Shown in pieces: positions 36,141 to 44,293 of a stretch of 64,000 nt of DNA. The DNA is from Streptomyces sp. Y2F8-2 (GTDB lineage Bacteria; Actinomycetota; Actinomycetes; Streptomycetales; Streptomycetaceae): positions 1 through 64,000 of the forward strand of contig NZ_BNGS01000010.1 in the NCBI RefSeq assembly GCF_014905555.1. Reading direction: 5' to 3'. Positions within the stretch are counted from its first letter, which is position 1; every line of letters begins with the position of its first letter. Below the pieces are notes generated by a model. It saw only the letters and a list, made by a program, of their open reading frames with translations. It made no database searches and had not been told where the DNA came from. The translations under genes and the position numbers were made by a program.

Positions 36141-36919
36141 ACGACGAGATCGCCCGTCAGCTGCGCGAGGCCGCCGAGGCGCACCGGCCCGACCGCGCGC
36201 GGATGCTGGCCCGGGTGCAACGCGGCATGGCCGGCCCCGCCGTCCGTCACCGCGCGCGGCCGTTCGCGAGGTCCGGGACCAGGGTCGCGCTCGCCGGGCT
36301 CGCCGCCACCGGCATCCTGGCGACCGGCGGCCTCGCCGTCGCCGCCATCGTCGCGCACTCGTCGCCGTCGGCCACCGTGACCACGCCTGCCACCCCGTCC
36401 CCGACCGCCGGCTCCCCGCACCCGACATCGGGCCGCCCCACCCCCGTTGCGCCGGCCCCCGCCACCCCGGGCAGCGCGCGCCCGACTCCGCCGGCCACCA
36501 GTCCATCGCCGGCCGCCGGCGAGAGCCGGAACGGGCCGCTGTGGTCGGCCGGCTCGGTGGACCCGCACAGCACCGTCTACTGGACGCAGAGCAACCTCGC
36601 CCTCAAGACGACCCGGCCGCTCACCTCGCTCACGGTCGAGATGCGGATCGTGCAGACCGGCGGGGTGAAGAACACCGGCACCTGGGAGACCCTGCCGAGT
36701 GCTGACTTCACCGTCACCGCTCGGGAGGACGGCGGCACGCTGGTCTACCGCTGGGTCCTCAAGCCGGGCCTGACCGTGCCGGCCGGGAGCTATGAGTTTG
36801 CCGCCCAGTTCAACAACGGCACCGGCGTGCGCAGTTCCGCGGGCGACGGCTACCGCGTCGACGCGCAGGGTTCGGGCGGCTCCGCGTCGGTCCGGGGAGG
36901 GTTCGTCCCGACCCGGTGA
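36137..36919 (+). CDS. Membrane protein, probable anti-sigma factor
   Basis: 260 residues from GTG 36137, overlapping the sigma factor stop. A short cytoplasmic N-terminus (about 45 residues) is followed by one membrane segment (VALAGLAATGILATGGLAVAAIVA), then a Pro/Thr/Ser-rich spacer of about 60 residues and an outer domain (GPLWSAGSVDPHSTVYWTQ...). This is the usual layout of anti-sigma factors encoded next to ECF sigma genes. No zinc HxxxCxxC motif is present. The outer domain is not recognised. Confidence 0.8.
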   Translation: MNDEIARQLREAAEAHRPDRARMLARVQRGMAGPAVRHRARPFARSGTRVALAGLAATGILATGGLAVAAIVAHSSPSATVTTPATPSPTAGSPHPTSGRPTPVAPAPATPGSARPTPPATSPSPAAGESRNGPLWSAGSVDPHSTVYWTQSNLALKTTRPLTSLTVEMRIVQTGGVKNTGTWETLPSADFTVTAREDGGTLVYRWVLKPGLTVPAGSYEFAAQFNNGTGVRSSAGDGYRVDAQGSGGSASVRGGFVPTR

Positions 36920-36925
36920 ACGCCG

Positions 36926-36960
36926 CTGTGCGGCAAGGGGTGAGTCCCTTTGCCGCACAG
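36926..36960 (+). terminator. Hairpin after anti-sigma gene
   Basis: An 11-bp perfect stem (CTGTGCGGCAA at 36926-36936 with its complement at 36950-36960), closed further by G-C pairs in the loop, starting 6 bases after the stop. Confidence 0.7.
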
Positions 36961-36964
36961 CTCG

Positions 36965-37104
36965 ATGGGAGAACAAGTACCCGCACTGCTGGTACGGGGT
37001 CCAGTCGGCCGGGCCGACGTTGGTCCCGTCGGCGTAGGTGGCCTCCATGGTGGCCGGCGGGTCGCCGTGGAACCGGGTGGGGACGGTGACAGCGGCCGTG
37101 AAAA
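36965..37104 (-). pseudogene. Unidentified coding-like remnant
   Basis: On the minus strand about 45 codons read FTAAVTVPTRFHGDPP, then MEATYADGTNVGPADW and YQQCGYLFSH, with almost every third position G or C. Codon quality stops abruptly at both ends and there is no start or ribosome binding site. It looks like a leftover of a gene broken by the neighbouring genes. I do not recognise the family. Confidence 0.3.
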
Positions 37105-37200
37105 CTCTTCCGTCGGATCGCGGCAACCTTTGTGTGCGTGGCGGCAACCGGCAGGTAACCGGGTCCGGATCAAGGCCCGCTGTGCCAGAAGGACGTGCCG

Positions 37201-39654
37201 TTGTCAGATCAGAACCGCTCTCATCGCCGCCGTCCGGCTACCCGCCGCGTGCTCGCCGCCGCCGTGGTCCTCGCCGCCGCGGGTGCCGCCGCACCGCTGG
37301 TCGCGCTGGCCGCACGCACGCCGGAGGCCCGCACACCGACCCTGGCCACCGCGGCGGCCGGCAGCGGCCGCTACTTCGGCACGGCGGTGTCCTCGGGCAG
37401 GTTCGGCGACCCGACGTACTCCACCCTTCTCGACCGGGAGTTCAACATGATCACCCCGGAGAACGAGATGAAGTGGGACACCGTCGAACCCTCCCGCGGG
37501 AACTTCAACTTCAGCCCGGCCGACTCGATCGTGGGCCACGCCGCCGCGCACGGCCAGCGCATGCGCGGCCACACCCTGGTGTGGCACTCCCAACTGCCCG
37601 GCTGGGTCAAGTCCCTCACCGACGCCAACACCCTGCGCAGTGTGATGGACAACCACATCACCACCGAGATGACCCACTACAAGGGCAAGATCTACGCCTG
37701 GGACGTGGTCAACGAGGCGTTCGCCGACGGCGGCAGCGGTCAGCACCGCAGCTCGGTCTTCCAGGACGTGCTGGGCAACGGCTTCATCGAGGAAGCCTTC
37801 CGCACGGCCCGGAACGCCGACCCCTCCGCCAAGCTCTGCTACAACGACTACAACATCGAGAACTGGACCGACGCCAAGACGCAGGGCGTCTACGCGATGG
37901 TCAAGGACTTCAAGTCCCGCGGTGTGCCCATCGACTGCGTCGGCTTCCAGAGCCACTTCGGCGCCGGCGGCCCGCCGGCCGGCTTCCAGGCCACGCTGTC
38001 CAAGTTCGCCGCGCTCGGCGTGGACGTACAGATCACCGAACTCGACATCGCCCAGGCGTCCGCCACCGCGTACGCCAACACCGTGCAGGACTGCCTCAAC
38101 GTCGCTCGCTGCACGGGCATCACGGTGTGGGGCATCCGCGACAGCGACTCCTGGCGCACCGGTGAGAACCCGCTGCTGTTCGACGCGAGCGGCAACGAGA
38201 AGCCCGCCTACAACGCGGTGCTCACCGCCCTGGGCAGCAGCGGCGGCACGCCGAGCGGGGGCAGCGGCGGGACACCAGCCGAAGGCATCACCTCCGGCAC
38301 CGTCTACACGCTCTCCGACGTGGCCGCCGGACGCGTTCTCGACGAGCCCGCGGGATACAACGGCAACGGCACCCCGCTCCAGGTGTGGGACGCCAGCGGT
38401 GCCTCCAACCAGCAGTGGCGTGCCGGCCGGAACAGCGACGGCTCCTACACGCTGACCAACGTCGCCAGCGGCCGGGTACTGGACGAGCCGGGCAACCAGA
38501 CGGGCAACGGGACCAGAACGGAGGTCTGGGACTCCAACGGCGGCGCCAACCAGCACTGGCGGGCCGCCCGGAACAGCGACGGCTCCTACACGCTGACCAA
38601 CGTCGCCAGCGGTCGGGCACTGGAGATTCCCGGCGGCAAGACCGCCAACGGCACCCCCGTCCAGATCTGGGACTCCAACGGCGGCGGCGCCAACCAGCAC
38701 TGGAACTTCAGGACCCCGGCGCCTGCGCCGGCGGGCGGCACGTGTGCTCTTCCGTCGACATACCGGTGGACGTCGACGGGTGCGCTGGCGCAGCCGGCGA
38801 ACGGGTGGGACGCGGTGAAGGACTTCACCACCGTGACGTACAACGGCAAGCACCTGGTCTACGCGTCGAGCGTGTCGGGATCGTCGTACGGCTCGATGAT
38901 GTTCAAGCCCTTCACGAACTGGGCGGACATGGTGTCGGCCGGCCAGACCGGCATGAGCCAGAAAGCGGTGGCGCCCACACTGTTCTACTTCGCGCCCAAG
39001 AACATCTGGGTGCTGGCGTCCCAGTGGGGCGCGTCGCCCTTCGTCTACCGCACGTCGAGCGACCCCACCAACCCCGACGGCTGGTCCGCGCCGCAGCCGC
39101 TGTTCACCGGCAGCATCCCCCGCACCGAATCCGCCACCGGCCCGATCGACCAGACCCTGATCGCCGACGACCAGAACATGTACCTGTTCTTCGCCGGCGA
39201 CAACGGCAAGATCTACCGGGCGAGCATGCCGATCGGGAACTTCCCGGGCAACTTCGGCTCGTCGTACACGACGGTCATGAGCGATTCGACGAAGAACCTG
39301 TTCGAGGCGCCGCAGGTCTACAAGGTTCAGGGCCACAACCAGTACCTCATGATCGTTGAGGCTCGGGGGGCGAACGAGCAGCGCTACTTCCGTTCGTTCA
39401 CCGCCACCAGCCTGAGTGGTTCCTGGACCCCGCAGGCCGCCGGCGAGAGCAACCCCTTCGCCGGCAAGGCCAACAGCGGTGCCACCTGGACCAACGACAT
39501 CAGCCATGGTGACCTGGTCCGCAACAACCCCGACCAGACCATGACCATCGACCCCTGCCACCTGCAGTTCCTCTACCAGGGCAAGTCCCCCACCGCGACC
39601 GGCCCCTACGACCGACTGCCGTGGCGGCCGGGTGTCCTCACCCTGCAGCGCTGA
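37201..39654 (+). CDS. Secreted GH10 xylanase - CBM13 - GH62 arabinofuranosidase fusion
   Basis: About 817 residues from TTG 37201 (AAGGA 7 bases upstream; GTG 37195 is too near). Signal peptide (about 1-40, RRRPATRRVLAAAVVLAAAG). GH10 domain about 46-345, with acid/base Glu172 in WDVVNEAF and nucleophile Glu280 in QITELDIA. A Gly-rich linker follows, then a CBM13/ricin domain about 366-505 with three VLDEP/ALEIP and QxW repeats. The GH62 domain is about 514-817, ending PYDRLPWRPGVLTLQR. It cuts the xylan backbone and removes arabinose side groups outside the cell. Having both enzymes in one chain is uncommon. Confidence 0.95.
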   Translation: MSDQNRSHRRRPATRRVLAAAVVLAAAGAAAPLVALAARTPEARTPTLATAAAGSGRYFGTAVSSGRFGDPTYSTLLDREFNMITPENEMKWDTVEPSRGNFNFSPADSIVGHAAAHGQRMRGHTLVWHSQLPGWVKSLTDANTLRSVMDNHITTEMTHYKGKIYAWDVVNEAFADGGSGQHRSSVFQDVLGNGFIEEAFRTARNADPSAKLCYNDYNIENWTDAKTQGVYAMVKDFKSRGVPIDCVGFQSHFGAGGPPAGFQATLSKFAALGVDVQITELDIAQASATAYANTVQDCLNVARCTGITVWGIRDSDSWRTGENPLLFDASGNEKPAYNAVLTALGSSGGTPSGGSGGTPAEGITSGTVYTLSDVAAGRVLDEPAGYNGNGTPLQVWDASGASNQQWRAGRNSDGSYTLTNVASGRVLDEPGNQTGNGTRTEVWDSNGGANQHWRAARNSDGSYTLTNVASGRALEIPGGKTANGTPVQIWDSNGGGANQHWNFRTPAPAPAGGTCALPSTYRWTSTGALAQPANGWDAVKDFTTVTYNGKHLVYASSVSGSSYGSMMFKPFTNWADMVSAGQTGMSQKAVAPTLFYFAPKNIWVLASQWGASPFVYRTSSDPTNPDGWSAPQPLFTGSIPRTESATGPIDQTLIADDQNMYLFFAGDNGKIYRASMPIGNFPGNFGSSYTTVMSDSTKNLFEAPQVYKVQGHNQYLMIVEARGANEQRYFRSFTATSLSGSWTPQAAGESNPFAGKANSGATWTNDISHGDLVRNNPDQTMTIDPCHLQFLYQGKSPTATGPYDRLPWRPGVLTLQR

Positions 39655-40081
39655 CCCGCCTGATCCACGGTGATGGCGATCGGGTGCGGTGCACCGGCGC
39701 GTAGACGAGCGGTCTACGGCGTGGGCACCTCCACCCGCTGACCGCTGCTCACCGCCTCGAGGAACCCCAGCCGGCGCATGGCTGGGGTTCCCATCGTTTG
39801 GGGACCAGACGGAGGCTCGGCGAGGCTTGTCGGGCTGACGGGTGGGCTCCTGGTCCTGCGCGGTGTGGGCGCCGGCGTCCCGGGCCGCATTCACCTTCCG
39901 CCACATCGGCGCATTCATCGACCGGGACGGCCCGCACTGTCCCGGCCTCGCGGTCGAACTCGGCTTCCCCGCCGTCACCTGTCAGCACGATCATCCCCTT
40001 CGCCAAGGCCGCCCCGATCGGCGCCCGCACCGACGGCGGCATGGCCGGCGCCGACCGGAGAAGTCCTCAGCCCGACGAAGA
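39655..40081. other. Intergenic stretch, no gene supported
   Basis: 427 bases between the xylanase and the lectin-hydrolase gene. Apart from the hairpin at 39761-39791 it holds only short frames of poor codon quality. A segment at 39880-39960 reads RHIGAFIDRDGPHCPG in one frame but cannot be assigned. Confidence 0.5.
39761..39791. terminator. Hairpin downstream of xylanase
   Basis: A perfect 12-bp stem (39761-39772 with 39780-39791) around a 7-base loop, about 105 bases after the xylanase stop. Confidence 0.6.
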
Positions 40082-40126
40082 TGACGAAATGCGCCCCCAT
40101 CGAAGAGATGGGGGCGCATTTCGTCA
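40082..40126 (-). terminator. Long hairpin after lectin-hydrolase gene
   Basis: A perfect 20-bp stem (40082-40101 with 40107-40126) with a 5-base loop, 7 bases beyond the stop of the leftward gene. The A-rich and T-rich ends of the stem give short U-runs in either direction. Confidence 0.85.
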
Positions 40127-40133
40127 GCTTCGC

Positions 40134-41978
40134 CTACTTGAGTGCTGTACCGCCCGAGTTGTGATAGGCGATCGTCTTGTTGATCAGGTTTCCGCCGTCG
40201 GACTCGACCGTCGTCTGTTCCTGCTGCCCTGGACCGAAGAGCAGCCCGGCGACATGGGCGCTCGCCACCTGGTCCATGTGCCCGAAGAGCCAGTCCACCT
40301 TGTCGTCCTTGTAATGGTTGAGGGTGTTGTTCTGCGCCATGTTGCCCACGGGGATCTGCCACAGGACCACCGGCTTGCCCACGGACTCGGCCATCGTCTT
40401 GTAGAACTGCAGCGCGGCGGCGGCCTTCTGGTCGGTCCAGAAGTGGTCACTGCCGCCGTGGGCCGGCTGTGCGTACCAGCCCGCGTCGCGGTCCGACACG
40501 TCGGTGACCAGGAAGTCGGCGTTCTGCGCGCCGAGGTTCGCGTAGTCCTTGACGCATGCCTGTGTGTTGGTCTGCCAGTCGAAGCAGGAAAGGTGCAGCC
40601 CCACGGCGGTGTTCGGCGCGTACTTGTGCGCCATCGAGATCAGGCAGCGGGCGAGTCCGGCGGCGCTGTTCTCCTGCGATCCGCAATCCGTCGGATTCGC
40701 GCCCGAGACCTGTGCGGGAACCTGGTGCGGATCGCCGAGCGACCGCACGTAGCCCCAGAAGTCGGGCTCGAGGTCGATCGCGTCGTGCGACGTGCCGATC
40801 TTCTGGAGGAAGAACCGGTAGTCGTTCAGGTACCGGGTGAGCAGATCGAGCCGGTTGATGGCCTTGACCTCGCCCGGACCGTCGCCCTCGCCTGCCGCAT
40901 CCCCGAGGTCGCGCAACGAGTACCAGGTCCAGAGCATCTTCTGCGGACGCGCGCTGCCCTTGTACGTCGCCTGGGCCGCCACGCTGTCCCGCCAGGTCAC
41001 GTAAGTGCCGGGCGCCGTGGTGCTGCCGTTCCAGCAGCCCCACCAGCCCGACCAATCGTCGTGGCAGCGCGCTGCCGTGTAGTAGTCCGACGAGGGCGCG
41101 GGCTGGCTGTGCACATAGGCGTAGCGCATGTCGAACGGCGCGGCGGTCGCCGAGGCGTCGGACATCGAGCCGCCGATGAGCACCGTGCTGCTGCCCATGA
41201 AACGTGTCGTCGAACTGCCGCCACCGGCCACGGGAGACGGCGCCGACGACGGGTGCGAGCCGCTCGGAGCCTGGCTGGTGGGAACGCTGCCGCCCGGCGC
41301 GGTGGGCGTACCGGAGCTGCCGACACTCCCGGCCGGGACGAGTTGCCACTGCTGATCGGCGCCGCCCCGGTCGCGGTTCTGGACGACGTCGCCCCCGTCG
41401 GCCTTGGCGGCGTTGCGGACATCGACGGCCATGCCACTGAAGCGATTGACCAAACGCACGTAGCCGTCCGGCGACTTGGCCAGTTTGAACTGCTGGTTGG
41501 TGCCGTTGTGGTCTCGCCACTGCACGAGGGCGGAGCCGGCCGTCTTCGACCAGCCGAGGTCGTCCAGCACCTTGCCGGAGTTCCGGTTCTGCAGCCGGTA
41601 GTACCCGTCACCCGCGTCGATGAACCGCCACTGCTGGTTGGCCCCGCCGTGGCGCGCCCACTGCACCACCGCCGCGCCGTCGTTCGTGGCGTAGGCGCGG
41701 TCGTCCAGCACCTTGCCGCTGTTGCGGTTGACCAGCACGTACCACTTCTTCAGATCCAGGGTTTGCTGCGCCGAAGCCTGGCTGACCACGACAGCCGAGC
41801 CGGCCACGACCACCATGGCGAGACCTGCCCACAGACCCCGATGCGCGAGCAACCGACGGCCACGATGCTTCGGGCGACCACCGCGCGCGCCGCCGTCGGC
41901 ACGGTGGCCGCCGACGCGGGACGCCACCGATGACGTGGGTGGGCCGGGGACATGTCTGTGCTCTCGTTCCAGGGACAT
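40134..41978 (-). CDS. Secreted ricin-lectin protein with unassigned hydrolase-like domain
   Basis: 614 residues from ATG 41978 (GAAAGAGAG upstream; ATG 42005 in frame is an alternative). A long basic N-terminus leads to a signal segment (about 44-68, LWAGLAMVVVAGSAVVV). A CBM13/ricin domain (about 73-211) has three NSGKVLDD/FSGMAVDV ... QQW repeats. A Ser/Pro/Gly linker (about 212-252) precedes a roughly 360-residue domain. That domain has TIM-barrel-like strand patterns, an acidic HDAIDLEPDFWGY block and several paired cysteines. It is probably an extracellular glycosidase acting on a polysaccharide bound by the lectin part. I cannot name the GH family. Confidence 0.85.
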   Translation of the reverse strand: MSLEREHRHVPGPPTSSVASRVGGHRADGGARGGRPKHRGRRLLAHRGLWAGLAMVVVAGSAVVVSQASAQQTLDLKKWYVLVNRNSGKVLDDRAYATNDGAAVVQWARHGGANQQWRFIDAGDGYYRLQNRNSGKVLDDLGWSKTAGSALVQWRDHNGTNQQFKLAKSPDGYVRLVNRFSGMAVDVRNAAKADGGDVVQNRDRGGADQQWQLVPAGSVGSSGTPTAPGGSVPTSQAPSGSHPSSAPSPVAGGGSSTTRFMGSSTVLIGGSMSDASATAAPFDMRYAYVHSQPAPSSDYYTAARCHDDWSGWWGCWNGSTTAPGTYVTWRDSVAAQATYKGSARPQKMLWTWYSLRDLGDAAGEGDGPGEVKAINRLDLLTRYLNDYRFFLQKIGTSHDAIDLEPDFWGYVRSLGDPHQVPAQVSGANPTDCGSQENSAAGLARCLISMAHKYAPNTAVGLHLSCFDWQTNTQACVKDYANLGAQNADFLVTDVSDRDAGWYAQPAHGGSDHFWTDQKAAAALQFYKTMAESVGKPVVLWQIPVGNMAQNNTLNHYKDDKVDWLFGHMDQVASAHVAGLLFGPGQQEQTTVESDGGNLINKTIAYHNSGGTALK

Positions 41979-41994
41979 GCCTGTGCTCTCTTTC
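41947..41994. repeat. 23-bp direct duplication over the start region
   Basis: 41947-41969 and 41972-41994 are two copies of GGGACATGYCTGTGCTCTCK-TTC with two mismatches. On the minus strand each copy carries a ribosome-binding-like GAGAG and an ATG, but the two ATGs are in different frames. Only the one at 41978 opens the lectin gene. Confidence 0.8.
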
Positions 41995-42167
41995 AGCCGT
42001 TGCATCTGACCGGACCACTTGGCCGGACAACGCTGAGTGGTCCGAGAGGCCGAAGAGGTTGCCGCGAAGATCCACAGATTTTTTCGCCTTGACCGCTTCC
42101 CGTTCGCTGCGGAGCACGGCACGCCTGACGCCGGCGGTGGCGAACGCCTGATGGCTGGTCGGGGAAG

Positions 42168-42472
42168 GTGCGGGACAGCAGCGAGATCCCGACCCGGCAA
42201 GGCCGCTCCGAGCGCCTCGCCGACCTTGCGGCAGCCACCAACAGTACCCACTGTCTGTGCGGCACCGGTGGTCTGCGTTACCTCGACGCCGCGGCCCCTT
42301 CGACGCCCACGGCATGCCCGTGCTGCCCTTCCACACCCCTGTGGATGACCCACTCTGGCAGGGGGCTCGCCGATCCAGCAGTCTGTGGGCCCTGAGCAAG
42401 ATCGGGCCCGATGCGCTTGCAGACCACCTGGCCGCCCAACGAGAAGCTCACCGTCCTGGAGCCCACGCGTGA
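42168..42472 (+). pseudogene. WbqC-like protein, truncated and frameshifted
   Basis: Frame one from GTG 42168 reads QGRSERLADLAAATNS ... LCGTGGLRYLD. From about 42290 the match continues in another frame as PFDAHGMPVLPFHTP ... LWALSKIGPDALADHLAA, up to TGA 42470-42472. Together these resemble the C-terminal half of WbqC family proteins. The N-terminal half is missing and a frameshift lies near 42290. Recognition is by remembered pattern. No promoter or ribosome binding site is evident. Confidence 0.6.
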
Positions 42473-42678
42473 CCGCCGGCATCTCCGACACCCTCACCCG
42501 GGGCATCCTGTGCGAGGCGTACGGCACGGGCATTCCCACCGCCGTCCTGCCGTACCTGAACTCGGCCCAGGCCGCCCACCCCGCGTACCGCCGGAGTCCG
42601 GGCGAGCTGCGCGAGACGGGCGTGCTGGTCGGCTCGTACGAGCCTCACTCACCGGCCCAAGGCCGCCGGTGGTGCTGA
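42469..42678 (+). pseudogene. Flavoprotein (PPC decarboxylase-like) C-terminal remnant
   Basis: About 69 codons from GTG 42469: GISDTLTRGILCEAYGTG, then LPYLNSAQAAHPAYRRS and LVGSYEPHSP. This matches the C-terminal part of small Streptomyces flavoproteins related to phosphopantothenoylcysteine decarboxylase. The flavin-binding N-terminal two thirds are absent, so it cannot be active. It abuts the WbqC-like remnant. Confidence 0.55.
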
Positions 42679-43220
42679 TCGATACCGCTGGGAGGCACTG
42701 GTCTTTGCAGACCGCCTGGAAACGCGACCGCTGATCACCCCACACAATGGTGGTACAGCACCTGCCTCCACGTTGCGGCCGCGCGTTCCTCGGCAACCGG
42801 CATGAGCTTGCGGAGCAGGAGCAGGCGTGACCGACCGCCCCCTTGCTTTGACACCCGCTTCAGGAGTTCGTTCTCCACCCGGCCGGGCTGAGGCCCGCCT
42901 CAGGCACCGGTGCCGCACGCGCCTGCTGGTTGCAGCCGCCGTCCGTGCTCGTTGATGTCAGCGGTGGATGTCAGCGAAACAGCTCCGGCAGCGGGCAAGC
43001 CTCCTGCTGTCATCGATCAACCGGACGCGCCGGTTGACGGCCGGAGAGGTGAGCCGTCGCGCTGTTACACAGCGGTGACGGTTCCCGTATCGATCACGAT
43101 TATGTGATCAGTCACACTAACTGCATCGCACACCGCAAGGGCCGAAACCGGGGGGCCGGACGGAAAGCCGCGGGGCGATCTTCTCGCTTCACCACTCTTG
43201 TCATCCCTGGGGGGATCACC
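42679..43220. other. Intergenic stretch with upstream region of surface protein
   Basis: 542 bases without a supported gene. The first 350 bases show only poor frames. The last 150 bases become less GC-rich and carry the dyads described at 43092-43116 and the ribosome binding site of the surface protein. Confidence 0.5.
43092..43116 (+). promoter_or_regulatory. Interlocking dyads upstream of surface protein gene
   Basis: GATCAC (43092-43097) pairs with GTGATC (43104-43109), and TGTGA (43103-43107) pairs with TCACA (43112-43116). The two overlapping palindromes lie 105-130 bases before the start codon and look like a regulator binding site. The regulator is unknown; a CRP/GntR-like half-site is seen but the spacing is not standard for CRP. 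Confidence 0.4.
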
Positions 43221-44180
43221 ATGTCTGCCGTGCTCGCGCGCCACCGCCTCACCCTCCGTGCCGCCGTCGCCACCGCCGCTCTCGCCGGCGCCCTGCTCAC
43301 GCCGGCCGTCGCCTTCGCCGCCGACGGCCAGTCCGGCACCGACACACACTGCACCGCGACGCAGACCATCCCCTCCGCCTTCGGCGGCTGGACGGTCGAC
43401 CTGACCAACAGCCTCTCGGCGGGCCCCAAGGCCGTACTGAAGGACGACAAGGGCAAGACGGTGTCCACCGTGGACCGCGCCCATCCCGAGGATCTCGCCA
43501 ACGGCCTCAAGATCAAGAACGCGGACACCACCTCCCCGCTCTTCCTCGACCGCTCCCAGGGCGACCCGGCGCCGTGGCGCCAGACGCCGTTCCCGGCCCT
43601 GCCGAAGGACTGCATGGGGACGGGCACGGGCAGCGGTTCCGGCACGGGTACGGGGTCCGGGTCGGGCGCCGGTACCGGCACCGTCACCGTCATCGGCAAG
43701 TGCACCGTGATGCAGACCATTCCCTCCCGCTTCGGCGGCTGGACGGTCGACCTGACCAACAGCCTCCGTAAGGGCCCCAAGGCCGTGCTGAGGGACGGCA
43801 AGGGCAAGGCGGTGTCCACCGTGGACCGCAACCGCCCGGTGGACACCGTCAACGGCCTGAAGATCGAGAAGGCCTACAGCACCTCCCCGCTCTTCCTGGA
43901 CAACAACCAGGGCGGCGACTCCCCCTGGCGCACGACGCCCTTCCCGAAGCTGCCCAAGGGCTGCGTGAACACCGGCACCGGCACCGGCGCCGGTAAGGGC
44001 ACCACCCAGACCACCAAGGCCACCCAGACCAAGGTCGTCCCCACCGGCGCCGTCGCCGCGGGCGCCGAGGGCACCGGCAGCTCGCAGAACACCGCGCTGC
44101 TGGCGGGCGGGGCGGTCCTGGCCGTGGGCGGTGTGGCCGGCCTCGGTTACGTCGTGCGCCGCCGCCGCGCGAGCGTCTGA
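43221..44180 (+). CDS. Cell-surface protein with two Cys-bounded repeats, probable sortase substrate
   Basis: 319 residues from ATG 43221 (GGGGGGA upstream). Signal peptide about 1-34 (AAVATAALAGALLTPAVAFAA). Two 88-residue repeats (44-131 and 161-248) each begin and end with Cys and share QTIPS.FGGWTVDLTNSL, GPKAVL and SPLFLD. They are joined by a Gly/Thr/Ser linker. The C-terminus has a Thr-rich spacer, a hydrophobic segment (LLAGGAVLAVGGVAGLGYVV) and RRRR, a sortase-type anchor, though without LPXTG; the nearest motif is AEGTG. The next gene encodes a class F sortase. Function of the repeats is unknown. Confidence 0.85.
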   Translation: MSAVLARHRLTLRAAVATAALAGALLTPAVAFAADGQSGTDTHCTATQTIPSAFGGWTVDLTNSLSAGPKAVLKDDKGKTVSTVDRAHPEDLANGLKIKNADTTSPLFLDRSQGDPAPWRQTPFPALPKDCMGTGTGSGSGTGTGSGSGAGTGTVTVIGKCTVMQTIPSRFGGWTVDLTNSLRKGPKAVLRDGKGKAVSTVDRNRPVDTVNGLKIEKAYSTSPLFLDNNQGGDSPWRTTPFPKLPKGCVNTGTGTGAGKGTTQTTKATQTKVVPTGAVAAGAEGTGSSQNTALLAGGAVLAVGGVAGLGYVVRRRRASV

Positions 44181-44293
44181 TCCCCCGACACCACCGCACC
44201 TGGCGGGCCACCGGTCGTCACCGGCGGCCCGCCTTCGGCGTCCACCCCAGGCGACTCCCCCCAGCACAGCCCAGGAAGCCCCGAGGAACCCCG

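Noticed and set aside
37204..39978. 924-codon minus-strand frame opposite the xylanase
   Set aside because: Longest open frame in the region but Val/Gly/Ala/Arg/Asp shadow; the plus strand has GH10 and GH62 catalytic residues.
39798..41933. 711-codon plus-strand frame opposite the lectin gene
   Set aside because: Antisense shadow including a terminator hairpin.
43621..43682. Short GC repeats that look like a direct repeat array
   Set aside because: They encode the Gly/Thr/Ser linker between the two repeats of the surface protein; not a CRISPR or regulatory array.
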